Below, one piece after another: positions 42,832 through 53,434 of a DNA stretch of 64,000 nucleotides. The position numbers were made by a program, and so were the translations under genes. The stretch spans positions 1-64,000 of the forward strand of contig CADBNF010000063.1 in the NCBI GenBank assembly GCA_902796005.1, read 5' to 3'. The stretch is from an uncultured Lachnospiraceae bacterium. GTDB lineage: Bacteria > Bacillota > Clostridia > Lachnospirales > Lachnospiraceae. Positions within the stretch are counted from its first letter, which is position 1. Each line of letters opens with the position of its first letter. The notes beneath the pieces are model-generated. The model did not search any database. It was not told the DNA's origin and saw nothing but the letters and a program-made list of their open reading frames with translations.

Positions 42832-45800
42832 TTATAGATAGGTGTTCAGCCACTGCATTACCTTGACGTGGCGGGAATTGTAAAGGTCCGCGCCGACGCC
42901 GTTGGGATTGGTGTTGTGGGCCCGCATGGAGGTGTAGATGTTCTCCATGGTCAGGTCCACGTTGTCTGCCTTCGCATCGGCGATAACCCGGCGCATGGCG
43001 GAAAGCCCGCCCAGGTGCCGGATGTTCGCGCAGAACATGGCTGCCTTCAGATCCGTAACGCCCAGCTCGATGGCTTCGTTTACATAACGTTCACTCTGCT
43101 CATCCAGCAGCTGGTCCTGGACCTGTTTCCCGATATCCGTGGAAATGATGTTCTGGATGGCCACGGCCTTGTCGGAGCCCTTCAGGATGGTTCTTTCCCC
43201 GTTCTCCCCGCCGTAGGTGGACCAGTTGCAGTTCACCAGGTCGTAGGCGATGCCCGCCGTATCCAGTCTGGCAAAGGTCACCGGATCCGCCAGCTGGATC
43301 CTGGTCAGCAGGTTTTTCGCCTCGGTGGCGTACCAGCAGCCGGCACCGATGGTGATGGCCCGCTCATTGCTGCTGTTGGTGTAGGCCATGGTGAAATCAT
43401 TGTACCGGCAGTTTCCGTAGACCTGGCCGCCGGTTTCCACGGCGTAGAGGATTTTACGCATAACCTCCCGGGCATGGTCGTCAAACTCACCGGTATTGTA
43501 CAGCCGGTAGGTGGTGGAGCCCAAAACGGTGCGGTTTCCGCCGTACTCCCCGTAAATATGGGTGTAGAAGGTGCCGCTGTGGGCATAGTCGCTCCGGTTT
43601 ACGGTCACGGAGAAGGTGCCGCTCCCGTCGCTTTCCGTCCAGTTCCACTGAATATCGTCCTGGCCGCCCTCCTTGCTCCAGGTGGGGAAGGCCACCTCAT
43701 CGGGTATGTGCCCGTTCATGGAAGCGTTGATGAGGGTAATCCGGCAGACATCGTCGGAAAGCAGCTCCGTTTTCACATAGTTCTCCGGCCTGAATTCCAC
43801 ATTGTCGAGGCCGATGAATTCTCCGTTGCCCTCCGCATCATAGGCATACACGTGGTTGATGTAGGTACCCTCCAGGAGATCATGGTTCTTCAGGTTCACC
43901 GTTGCGGCAAAGCTGCCGTCCGTCTGTTCCGCCATATCGTACCAGACGAGGTTGCTCTGATCCGGCTCGGACCAGACCGCAACCCGTACCCGCTCTATCT
44001 CGATATCCGTCATGCCCGGCACGGCGGTCAGGCGGTAGGTGCCCGCGCTTCTGTTGATATTTTTTGCACTGACCGAGCCCTTCGGCACGGTGTCCAGGGT
44101 AAAGGTGGTTTTCTGCAGGTAATACTCCTCTTCTCCCGCCTCGAAATACACATGGATATGATAGGTTCCGAGGCCCTTATGGTTCCGCATGGGGATGGCC
44201 ACCGTGTATTTTCCGCCGTCTTTGCGGGCGGTATACCACACCAGGTCATCCTGGCTGTCCACTTCGGACCAGACCGCAAACCTTACCTCGCTTTCCATGC
44301 CATGCAGCTGCGCGCCGTCAATTTCCGCGAGGAAAACCGCGCCGCCCTCCTGGGGCGTAACCGTAAAGGTGCCGGCCACGGGCCGCAGGTCCCTGTCCGC
44401 CGCGGCTGCCGTCATCATGCTGTTCTGGTAGCTTACCACCGTGCGGAAATGATACACCGTCATGGCAGAGCCGAAATGCGCCAGGGGCACATTGACCTGC
44501 ACCTCTGACTGCGCGGCGGCTACCGGATATTCCTTCAGGTCAGACTCGTCCTCCGCCGTCCATACCTGCAGGGTCAGGGAGGAGCCGCTTCCGGCCTCGG
44601 GCACATGGCTTATCGTTACGGGTATCGACCCGCCTTCGGGTTCCCCGGTCTTCAGAAGGCCCGCCAGGAAGAAATTGGCGTAGCCGATGAACCGGGAGGC
44701 GCCGTTCTTCTCATAGCCGTAGACATGCACCAGGAAATTGCCGCCGTCGGGGAAATCCGAAAGATCAACCCTGGCCGTCCATACCCCGTCCGCCTGCTGC
44801 AGGGGGATCCATTTCAGGTCGTCCTGGCCGTCCTTTGCACTCCACACGGCAGCCCGCAGGGAGGTAAGGACGCCGTAGCTCTTCAGCCCGGTTACGGTGA
44901 TGTTTACCTGTCCGTTTTCCGCATCCACTTCGGAGGCCGCGCTTCCTTTGGAGGCTTCCACGGTACAGCCGCAGGAAACCAGGAAGCTCTCCCTGCCGGT
45001 GCCGTCCTTCATGTAGACATGGACGATATACCGGCCCATCAGGTTGCCGTGGTTGTCGAAATCTCCCTTAAATACATAGGAGCCGTCCGCTTCCTTTTTG
45101 TAATCGCTGTACCATTTCAGGTTGCTCTGGTTTGACGTGCTCCACACCGCGGCCCGCAGGGCGGTAAGCCCCGTGGGAAATTCCGCATCCGTAATCCGAA
45201 TGATGAATTCCGAGGAATCCGGATCAGCCGTCATCTCCGCCCCGCCGGCGGAGGGTCCTTTAACCGTTACGCTGCCGCCGCCGACAAATTCGCTCTTTCC
45301 CGCAGCCGTCGTGGCATAGCAGTGGATCAGGATCCTGCCGAAGCCCTGATGATTCCTTAAGGGGATTGTGGCTGAAGGCGTACCGCTTACCCGGTACCAG
45401 CGCAGGTCATCCTGGCCCTTATCCTCCGTCCATACGGCGAAGTTATAGCTCGTATAGCCATTGTCCGCAGGAAGGCCGCCCACGGCCGCCCGGATACTGC
45501 CGTCGTTTATGTCGGCGAAAAAGCCCTTCGGCATGCCTAAGGTCTTACTGGCCGAGGCCAGGAAGTATTCAAAACCGTTGCCGTCTGTGGTATACAGGTG
45601 GGCAATGTAGGTGCCGGAATGCAGCTTATGGTTCATCAGGCTGCATACGGCCTTCCCGTCCTCCAGGTCGTACCATTTCAAATCGCTCTGGTCGGAGGCG
45701 CACCATACCGCCACATACAGGCTGTCAAAGCCGCATACGCTGGTCAGGCCCTCCGCGGTAATGGTAAATTCCCCGGTCGCCGGGTCGCAGTCACTGACGG

Positions 45801-46353
45801 TGAGGCCGGTTGCCTTCGCTTTGGAGACCGTAAATGTGTCAGCGGCTACAAAATCATAGGCGCCTGTGGCGTCATTTCTGGCATAGCAGTGACAGAAATA
45901 TTTTCCCGGATGCTTGAAGTTGCTGATTTTTGCCGAGCAGACGGAGCTTCCGTTCTTCACGGTGCCGGAGATCCAGATAAGATCATCCTGGCCGCCCTCG
46001 CTGCTCCACAGGGCGAAGCGGTAGGTATAGCCCGGCTCGGGGTCGGTGCATTTCAGGTCGACCCGGGTCTCGTCCTCGTTCAGTACCGCGGTTACCCTGG
46101 GTACCTCCGCTGCTGCCGTAAGCAGAACCGCAGGCGCTTCCTCCTGCTCTTCAGCAGCCGTGCTTTCCTGCGCCGCTGCGGCTTTTTCCTCCGCTGCAGT
46201 TTCTTCTGTTACCGTTTCTTCCGTTACCGCGCCGGCTTCCGCCTGCACCTCCGGGAGAATCGTTTCGTCTGCCGAAACCGGATGCAGGGCCGCTGCGGCA
46301 AGAACCGCCGCAAGCATAAGCGCTGCTCTCCGTTTTCCTGTTGTCTTTTTCAT
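42832..46353 (-). CDS. secreted GBS_Bsp-like repeat protein with C-terminal lysozyme-like domain
   Basis: 1173 residues from the ATG at 46353 (MKKTTGKRR), after GGAAAGGCGAAAAC. The signal peptide appears to end near HPVSADE. A Glu/Ala-rich linker is followed by nine repeats of about 97 residues, each with a core such as AVWS-x-GQDDLxWY and a later HKxxGxYxxHVY, matching GBS_Bsp-like (PF08481). Cores alternate strictly between a QDD form and a QSD/QSN/ESD form. The last 190 residues are a separate domain opening with YAVETGGQVYG and IGAGCWYATEAKNLL, which resembles lysozyme/chitosanase-like phage and wall hydrolases; the Glu of VETGG is a candidate catalytic residue. It probably binds and cuts peptidoglycan outside the cell. 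The enzyme call is less certain than the repeats. Confidence 0.82.
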   Translation of the reverse strand: MKKTTGKRRAALMLAAVLAAAALHPVSADETILPEVQAEAGAVTEETVTEETAAEEKAAAAQESTAAEEQEEAPAVLLTAAAEVPRVTAVLNEDETRVDLKCTDPEPGYTYRFALWSSEGGQDDLIWISGTVKNGSSVCSAKISNFKHPGKYFCHCYARNDATGAYDFVAADTFTVSKAKATGLTVSDCDPATGEFTITAEGLTSVCGFDSLYVAVWCASDQSDLKWYDLEDGKAVCSLMNHKLHSGTYIAHLYTTDGNGFEYFLASASKTLGMPKGFFADINDGSIRAAVGGLPADNGYTSYNFAVWTEDKGQDDLRWYRVSGTPSATIPLRNHQGFGRILIHCYATTAAGKSEFVGGGSVTVKGPSAGGAEMTADPDSSEFIIRITDAEFPTGLTALRAAVWSTSNQSNLKWYSDYKKEADGSYVFKGDFDNHGNLMGRYIVHVYMKDGTGRESFLVSCGCTVEASKGSAASEVDAENGQVNITVTGLKSYGVLTSLRAAVWSAKDGQDDLKWIPLQQADGVWTARVDLSDFPDGGNFLVHVYGYEKNGASRFIGYANFFLAGLLKTGEPEGGSIPVTISHVPEAGSGSSLTLQVWTAEDESDLKEYPVAAAQSEVQVNVPLAHFGSAMTVYHFRTVVSYQNSMMTAAAADRDLRPVAGTFTVTPQEGGAVFLAEIDGAQLHGMESEVRFAVWSEVDSQDDLVWYTARKDGGKYTVAIPMRNHKGLGTYHIHVYFEAGEEEYYLQKTTFTLDTVPKGSVSAKNINRSAGTYRLTAVPGMTDIEIERVRVAVWSEPDQSNLVWYDMAEQTDGSFAATVNLKNHDLLEGTYINHVYAYDAEGNGEFIGLDNVEFRPENYVKTELLSDDVCRITLINASMNGHIPDEVAFPTWSKEGGQDDIQWNWTESDGSGTFSVTVNRSDYAHSGTFYTHIYGEYGGNRTVLGSTTYRLYNTGEFDDHAREVMRKILYAVETGGQVYGNCRYNDFTMAYTNSSNERAITIGAGCWYATEAKNLLTRIQLADPVTFARLDTAGIAYDLVNCNWSTYGGENGERTILKGSDKAVAIQNIISTDIGKQVQDQLLDEQSERYVNEAIELGVTDLKAAMFCANIRHLGGLSAMRRVIADAKADNVDLTMENIYTSMRAHNTNPNGVGADLYNSRHVKVMQWLNTYL
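43600..46080 (-). repeat. nine GBS_Bsp-like repeats, about 290 bp period
   Basis: The core motif recurs near 45985, 45680, 45410, 45120, 44820, 44540, 44245, 43950 and 43655. The DNA copies are diverged, so this is an old protein repeat rather than a recent DNA duplication. Confidence 0.85.
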
Positions 46354-46390
46354 AGTTTTCGCCTTTCCGGCCCGCCTTCTCATTTCCTTA

Positions 46391-49300
46391 TCAGAGATTC
46401 GGGTCCGTGGGGTCATAGTCCATAACCGGGGTGATCTTTATGGTGGCAGGCTTCCCGAAGGGTCCGGGATAACTGCTGTCATAAATATGCACCCAGGTGC
46501 CGACCGGCATATAATCGTAAATCCATTTGGCATCCCGCACGCAGAGCCTTACGCAGCCGTGGGAGGCGGGCTGGCCCAGCATGTTGTAATCCGTGTAGGA
46601 CAGGTTATGGCTGCTCATGCGGTAGCCTGCCACGGAATGGAAGTGGATGCCGTAATTGGGCATGATGCAGGTGACGTACTGACCGTAGGAGGGTCCCATC
46701 AGCTGCCGCCACCTCTGCTTGAAGTGGGTCTGGTAATCACCGGTGGGGGTCTCCAGCTCCGGCGTCATGACGCCTACGGAGCAGGTCATGGCAATCACCG
46801 GGATGATGTAGCCGTTGCCCCCGTCCCTGGCATACACGGTAATGGTGCAGCAGGTGCGGTTGATGTCGATCCGGTAGGGTCCGGAAATCAGGCCGCTGTT
46901 GATGAAATCCGTCAGGTTCGTCTGTTTTACGCCGTTGATGTAGAGGAACTTATAGCCGTTCTCGTATCTCCAGACCGACTCCCAGGTAAAGGTTGAAGCA
47001 CCCAGGAACTCGCTTCCGGAATAAATGTGGACAATGTATTCTCCCGTGTCGGAGAAGCCGCCCATATTGACGGCGGACACGTAATGATTTGCGCCGTTGG
47101 CGGTAAAGCTGAAGGTCCGCATGTCGGACTGGTCCGACCTGTGCCACACGTAGGCAGTGGTGGGTGCGGCATGGGGATTCCGGATGCCCACCGTATTGGA
47201 GAAGGCGCCGTTCTTCTTCACATATACAAAATCCGAAGGATTGAAATCCAGGGCGGTGCTGTCCACAAAGGCCTCAATACCGTTGCCCATGGTGGCATAC
47301 ACGTGGATATAGTAGTGGCCCAGCCCGTAATTATTATCCGCAATGCTGCAGCAGGCCCTGTAGGTGCCGTCCGCCTGTTTTTCCGCCGTGTACCAGTAAC
47401 GGTTGTCCCCGGATTCGTCGGTCCAGATGGCCGCCCGCACCGAGGAAATGCCCGAGGGCGCCGATACATCGGTGATCACCACGTCAAAGGTGCCCGCGGA
47501 GGCATCGGTAAGCTGTGCTTCGGCGCTGCCGGCGGGCACGCCGTCGATATTCAGGCACTCGCCGCCCATCAGGAAGACGCTGCTGCCGTCCATGGCGGTG
47601 TAATACACATGGCAGGTATATTTGCCCAGTCTCTTGTAATCGGCAATATTTGCATCAATATAATAGGTGCTGCCGTCCCTGACGGCGGTGTGCCAGATCA
47701 TGCCCGGGAAATACTCGGAATTCCACAGGGCAAAACGCACGTCCTTCGCCCCGCCGGGAATTTCCACATTGCCCACGGCGATCCGGTAGCGCTTCTGCTC
47801 TTCTCCCGGGGTTCCCGCATGCAGGTCCGTCACGGTAAAGGCGGAATCGCATTTCTTCTCCATCGCAAAGGTATCCTTGCAGAGGAAATCGGAGACGCCG
47901 TTTTTCAGGTAAATATACACATGAACATTGTACTGCCCCGTGTGATATTTGTGGTTCTTCAGATTGCCGTTCTCCGCCGTCCAGGTTCCGTCCCCTTTGT
48001 CCTTCATGCTGTACCAGAGGATATCGGACTGATCCGGGCTGTGCCAGACAGCGGCCCGCATCTCCTTTACGGGAAGGGCTGCGGTAAAGCCGTTCACCCG
48101 GATGGTGAAGGTGCCTGCCGCATTGTTCGTGACCACCTCCATGCCGGAGGCGGAGGGACCCTCGATGTCAAAGGCACCGTACTCCAGGAAGGCACTCCTG
48201 CCGTCGGCCAGGGTCAGGTACACATGGATAATGACGTGACCGGTATGCTTCAGGCTGTCCAGAGAACCGGTAAAGACGTAGTCGTTCCCCTTCTTTTTCA
48301 TGGTGTTCCAGGACAGATCGTCCTGGCCGCCGTTTTCCGTCCAGACCGCGGCCCGGACCTCCCTTACGGGAAGGGCGGATACAAAATCCTTAACCGTGAT
48401 GGTATAGGTGCCGGCTTCGGTATCCGCAGCTGCCTCCACGCCGGTGCAGGAAGCCGGATCGATGCTGAAACCGCTGTAGGCCAGGAAGGCCTTCTTTCCG
48501 CCTTCAAGGCTCACATAGATATGGATAAGGACCTTGCCGGTATGCTTCAGGCTGCTTAAGGAGCCGGTATACACATAGTCGGCTCCTTCTTTTCTGAAGG
48601 TGTTCCAGGACAGGTCATCCTGCCCGCCTTCCTCCGTCCAGACCGCGGCCTGCACTTCGGTAACACCCTGCGGCGCGTCAAAGCCTTCTATTGTAATGGT
48701 GTAGCTTCCCTTGTCCGTATCTGCCACGGTGGTTACCGTCCCTGCCTTCAGGGAGAAATCCGCCGCAGCGGCGCCGGTAAATTCATTATTTCCCGCGTTG
48801 TCCCGGGCATAGGAATGCAGCAGGTACCGGGCCCGGTTGTTCTGATGGTTCCGGACGTCCATGGTAAAGGTCCAGCTGCCGTCAGCCTGCGCGGCCGCAT
48901 CATACCATTTGATATCCGCCTGTTTTGCATCGGACCAGACCGCCACGGAAACGGACACCAGGCCGCTTCCCGCAGAGGCGCCGGTCAGGCGCACGTCCGC
49001 TTTGCCTTCCTTCACCCGCAGATCGGTAACCTCCAGGGTTCCCCTGGTGATGCCCTCCACTGTAAAGGAATTGACGCCCACAAGCTCCAGCTTTCCGGCC
49101 GCCGTACGGTTGTAGACATGCACATGGTACAGCCCGGTTCCCTTATGGTCGGCCAGCCGGACCGTCTTTTCAAAACGGTTCCCCCCGACAGGCGTGCAGT
49201 CATACCAGATGAGGTCGTCCTGGCCGTCGGCTTCGGACCAGACCGCAGCCTGGATCACGTCCCCTTCGCCGGTAACCGCCGGACCGATGTCCAGCTTACA

Positions 49301-49585
49301 TTCTCCGCCGGAAAGGCTGACCTCCACCGGTTTCTTCGGTTCCTCCACCGGCACCTCTTCGGTTTCCGTTTCGGAACCCGGGATGGTTTCCGTTTCGGAG
49401 CCCGGGGCGGTTTTCTCCGTCCCGGCAGAGATGCTTTCCGCACCTTCAGCCGGCAGGGCTTCCTGCTGCGTCTCCGACACAGCCTCCTGCGGTTCCTCCG
49501 CAAAGGCCGTCTGTACGCTGCCGAAAAGCATAAGCAGCGCCAGCAGCAGGCATACTCCCTTGGTTATGCTTTTGTTTTTCTTCAT
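46391..49585 (-). CDS. secreted GBS_Bsp-like repeat protein with L,D-transpeptidase (YkuD) domain
   Basis: 1064 residues from the ATG at 49585, which follows AAGGGGAGGACAGTG. The signal peptide ends near QTAFAEEP, then comes an acidic linker with repeated GSETET. Eight GBS_Bsp-like repeats follow; five have the clear QDD or QSD/QAD core, and two near 47690 and 47400 are degenerate (FPGM, GDNR). The C-terminal YkuD domain has the catalytic motif SHGCVRLCVRDAKW with His and Cys, and the upstream HFHSVAGYRMSSH. Such enzymes form 3-3 cross-links in peptidoglycan or attach proteins to it. It lies 13 bases after the CotH gene and 37 bases before the other repeat protein. Confidence 0.92.
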   Translation of the reverse strand: MKKNKSITKGVCLLLALLMLFGSVQTAFAEEPQEAVSETQQEALPAEGAESISAGTEKTAPGSETETIPGSETETEEVPVEEPKKPVEVSLSGGECKLDIGPAVTGEGDVIQAAVWSEADGQDDLIWYDCTPVGGNRFEKTVRLADHKGTGLYHVHVYNRTAAGKLELVGVNSFTVEGITRGTLEVTDLRVKEGKADVRLTGASAGSGLVSVSVAVWSDAKQADIKWYDAAAQADGSWTFTMDVRNHQNNRARYLLHSYARDNAGNNEFTGAAAADFSLKAGTVTTVADTDKGSYTITIEGFDAPQGVTEVQAAVWTEEGGQDDLSWNTFRKEGADYVYTGSLSSLKHTGKVLIHIYVSLEGGKKAFLAYSGFSIDPASCTGVEAAADTEAGTYTITVKDFVSALPVREVRAAVWTENGGQDDLSWNTMKKKGNDYVFTGSLDSLKHTGHVIIHVYLTLADGRSAFLEYGAFDIEGPSASGMEVVTNNAAGTFTIRVNGFTAALPVKEMRAAVWHSPDQSDILWYSMKDKGDGTWTAENGNLKNHKYHTGQYNVHVYIYLKNGVSDFLCKDTFAMEKKCDSAFTVTDLHAGTPGEEQKRYRIAVGNVEIPGGAKDVRFALWNSEYFPGMIWHTAVRDGSTYYIDANIADYKRLGKYTCHVYYTAMDGSSVFLMGGECLNIDGVPAGSAEAQLTDASAGTFDVVITDVSAPSGISSVRAAIWTDESGDNRYWYTAEKQADGTYRACCSIADNNYGLGHYYIHVYATMGNGIEAFVDSTALDFNPSDFVYVKKNGAFSNTVGIRNPHAAPTTAYVWHRSDQSDMRTFSFTANGANHYVSAVNMGGFSDTGEYIVHIYSGSEFLGASTFTWESVWRYENGYKFLYINGVKQTNLTDFINSGLISGPYRIDINRTCCTITVYARDGGNGYIIPVIAMTCSVGVMTPELETPTGDYQTHFKQRWRQLMGPSYGQYVTCIMPNYGIHFHSVAGYRMSSHNLSYTDYNMLGQPASHGCVRLCVRDAKWIYDYMPVGTWVHIYDSSYPGPFGKPATIKITPVMDYDPTDPNL
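47060..49300 (-). repeat. eight GBS_Bsp-like repeats, about 295 bp period
   Basis: Cores lie near 49210, 48910, 48615, 48320, 48020, 47695, 47400 and 47120. Repeats 3 and 4 (AAVWTEEGGQDDLSWNT and AAVWTENGGQDDLSWNT) are the closest pair and may be a more recent duplication. Confidence 0.85.
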
Positions 49586-49598
49586 CACTGTCCTCCCC

Positions 49599-51143
49599 TT
49601 ACTGTACAAGCCAGCGGTTCTCCACGGTACAGTAAAAATCGTACCGGTTATTCAGCCAGGCCGCCAGGTTCCCGCATGCCTCCCGGTAGGTGGCGGCATA
49701 GGGTGCAAGGCCTGTCTTTATGTTCTCTTCTCCGAGGCATCTCCACCGGGTGTAATTCATGTATGCGGAGGCGGAAAGGCTTTCCCCCTCCTGCAGCGCA
49801 TGATCCGGCAGGGATACGATAACTTCCTCATTGGCGGCAAACAGCTCATCCATCAGCGCCTGGAACGCCGGAATATGCAGAAGCAGTCCGAATAGCTGCT
49901 GTCTGCTGCCGAAAATATCCGTATATTCGTTGAAATCATATTTATTGCCCATGCTGGAATCGAAATCCCAGACCGGCCCCAGATGCAGCACATCCTCCCG
50001 GCCGTCCGTGTACCAGAAAAAGCTGGTGGTGTAGGATTCCACGTTCAGCAGGTATTCGTTCACCAGAATCCACTGGGCAAAGGATTCCACGTCGATATAG
50101 CGGGCCAGTTCCTCAAGGGAGAGGTCTTCGCCCTCGTGATCGGTCAGGAACTGCAAAAAGGTGTCCAGCTTTTCATGAAAGCTTTCCACCGCCTCCGCCG
50201 TCAGCGCCGGATCATCCTCGCTTACCGCTTCCTTAAGGGCAAAGCACCGGTTAAGGATCTGATCCTCGAACCAGATGTCGCTTTCGGCAAAGAAGGCGTT
50301 GTCATGCTCCATCAGCACGCCCAGGGGGTCGTTCAGGGCCAGGCGGCGTTCGTCCACCTCCACCTTTTCTCCCAGAAGGTAAGTGCCCCTGTATTCTCCG
50401 TTGAGCCACAGGTCCACCGGCTGGTATTCCGGCACCCAGGCCATCCCCAGCTGCTCCGCAAAATAGAAGGCCGTCCGGTTCCGCACCAGGGAGTCGTCAA
50501 AGGCATTGGCCAGAAGCACCCACTTCTTGGCCTTCTCCATGCCCAGTACCCGGGATCGTTTATCAAATTTTATCTGGTAGCCCTTCTTATCCGGCATATC
50601 CCAGCTGGTATTTCCCCGGCCCTTAAGCTCCGCCGTCTCCGTGAAGACATCGCACTGCCCGCCGGCGTCGGTAATCAGAACCCTTGTTCCTGCGAACCTG
50701 CGGTCCTTTTCCTTCACATGCAGGTCGGTAATCGCAGCATCCTTTAAGGTCACCGAAACGCTGGGAAGATCCGACTGCAGGGCGGTAATGTTGTATACCT
50801 GTCCCCGGGTATCGGTCAGGACGACCTGGTCCCGGCTGCCGGCAAAGGCGCCGGAAACCGTTCCGCTCTCCCTGTCCGTCTCTCCCTTTGAGGCGCTTCT
50901 CAAGCTCACGCCTTCCACATAAAGCACGTATTCGGAAACCGCCTGCCGGTTCGGCAGGTACAGGTAATACACGCCGGTTTCCTCATCATACAGGGCATTC
51001 GTCCGTTCACCGAAGGGGTCCAGGGTATAGCAGGCAAAGCCGCTTTCCGCCCCGTAAACGGGCCGGCTCTGCAGCGGTCCGAACAGGCCGGCCGCCAGCA
51101 GAAGAAGCAGGGCTGCCGCTGCAAAATTCCTCTTGAATTTCAT
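49599..51143 (-). CDS. secreted CotH-family protein
   Basis: 514 residues. The signal peptide has a leucine-rich core ending near PVYGAE. The CotH domain shows LKGRGNTSWDMPDKKGYQIK, KKWVLLANAFDDSLVRNR, GEYRGTYLLGEKVEVDE and a late VWDFDSSMGN, all typical of the family. Bacillus CotH is a spore-coat kinase, but many Clostridia encode secreted CotH proteins outside sporulation loci. Kinase activity here is not proved by sequence. It is the first gene of an operon with the two GBS_Bsp wall enzymes, so a role at the cell surface is likely. The start follows GGGGGAATGT. Confidence 0.9.
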   Translation of the reverse strand: MKFKRNFAAAALLLLLAAGLFGPLQSRPVYGAESGFACYTLDPFGERTNALYDEETGVYYLYLPNRQAVSEYVLYVEGVSLRSASKGETDRESGTVSGAFAGSRDQVVLTDTRGQVYNITALQSDLPSVSVTLKDAAITDLHVKEKDRRFAGTRVLITDAGGQCDVFTETAELKGRGNTSWDMPDKKGYQIKFDKRSRVLGMEKAKKWVLLANAFDDSLVRNRTAFYFAEQLGMAWVPEYQPVDLWLNGEYRGTYLLGEKVEVDERRLALNDPLGVLMEHDNAFFAESDIWFEDQILNRCFALKEAVSEDDPALTAEAVESFHEKLDTFLQFLTDHEGEDLSLEELARYIDVESFAQWILVNEYLLNVESYTTSFFWYTDGREDVLHLGPVWDFDSSMGNKYDFNEYTDIFGSRQQLFGLLLHIPAFQALMDELFAANEEVIVSLPDHALQEGESLSASAYMNYTRWRCLGEENIKTGLAPYAATYREACGNLAAWLNNRYDFYCTVENRWLVQ

Positions 51144-51177
51144 ACATTCCCCCGACTTATGTAAATCCTAACATCTT

Positions 51178-51206
51178 ATTATAACGTATCTGTAACAAAT
51201 TGTCAC
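51178..51206 (-). promoter_or_regulatory. promoter of the CotH/GBS_Bsp operon
   Basis: GTGACA, 17 bases, TATAAT on the minus strand, about 35 bases before the start codon. It looks like a vegetative sigma-A promoter rather than a sporulation one. Confidence 0.8.
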
Positions 51207-51255
51207 GTTTTCTTTACAGAAGCACGCTGCGCCGCAGGATTTACGGAAAACCGGA

Positions 51256-51287
51256 CAAAAAAAGGAACAGCCGAAGCTGTTCCTTTT
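51256..51287 (-). terminator. terminator of groES-groEL
   Basis: AAAAGGAACAG, 6-base loop, CTGTTCCTTTT and a T run on the minus strand. Confidence 0.92.
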
Positions 51288-51320
51288 CGTGATACTTTCG
51301 CGTCAGATGCCGGAGGCTTC

Positions 51321-52952
<1,632 letters not shown>

Positions 52953-53225
52953 TTATTTAACAATAGCCAGGATGTCTGACTGTTTCACAACAATGTATTC
53001 TTCTCCGTCCAGCTTCACTTCGGTGCCGGCGTACTTGGAATAGATAACCTTGTCCCCGACAACAACTTCCATCTCCACATCCTTGGTTCCGGGACCTACG
53101 GCCACAACCTCTGCGGTCTGGGGTTTTTCCTGGGAACCGGAAGTAAGGATAAGGCCGCCAACGGTCTTTTCTTCAGCAGCTTCCTGTTTTAAAACAACTC
53201 TGTCAGCTAAGGGTACGAGTTTCAT
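52953..53225 (-). CDS. groES: co-chaperonin GroES
   Basis: 90 residues. MKLVPLADRVVLKQ at the N-terminus, the GGLILTSGSQEKPQ mobile loop and KVIYSKYAGTEV near the C-terminus are standard. It caps the GroEL ring. First gene of the operon, after a GGAGG site. Confidence 0.99.
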   Translation of the reverse strand: MKLVPLADRVVLKQEAAEEKTVGGLILTSGSQEKPQTAEVVAVGPGTKDVEMEVVVGDKVIYSKYAGTEVKLDGEEYIVVKQSDILAIVK

Positions 53226-53257
53226 ATATAGCCTCCTTCATGATAAATATCATATTG

Positions 53258-53284
53258 TTAGCACTCATCTACCTTGAGTGCTAT
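53258..53284 (-). promoter_or_regulatory. CIRCE operator (HrcA binding site)
   Basis: TTAGCACTC, 9 bases, GAGTGCTAT: one mismatch from the consensus TTAGCACTC-N9-GAGTGCTAA. It lies between promoter and groES, so HrcA should repress until heat stress. hrcA itself is not in the window. Confidence 0.97.
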
Positions 53285-53287
53285 TTA

Positions 53288-53315
53288 ATAATAGCACATA
53301 ACTTCTGTTTGTCAA
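53288..53315 (-). promoter_or_regulatory. promoter of groES-groEL
   Basis: TTGACA, 16 bases, TATTAT on the minus strand, directly upstream of CIRCE. Confidence 0.85.
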
Positions 53316-53369
53316 GTACTGCCGGAAGAAAAAAGCAGAAAAAAATGCATTCATTATTTGTTATTTCAG

Positions 53370-53398
53370 TTGCTTTCTGTAATATTTGATGGTAAATT
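53370..53398 (+). promoter_or_regulatory. possible promoter of codY
   Basis: TTGCTT, 17 bases, TAAATT on the plus strand. Both hexamers are weak, but it is the best candidate in the gap. Confidence 0.4.
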
Positions 53399-53434
53399 GA
53401 ATAATGGAACCCGTGTAATACTGAGGGCAAAAAA

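Noticed and set aside
42868..44508. 546-codon plus-strand frame with an apparent repeat pattern
   Set aside because: The pattern is the shadow of the GBS_Bsp repeats coded on the other strand.
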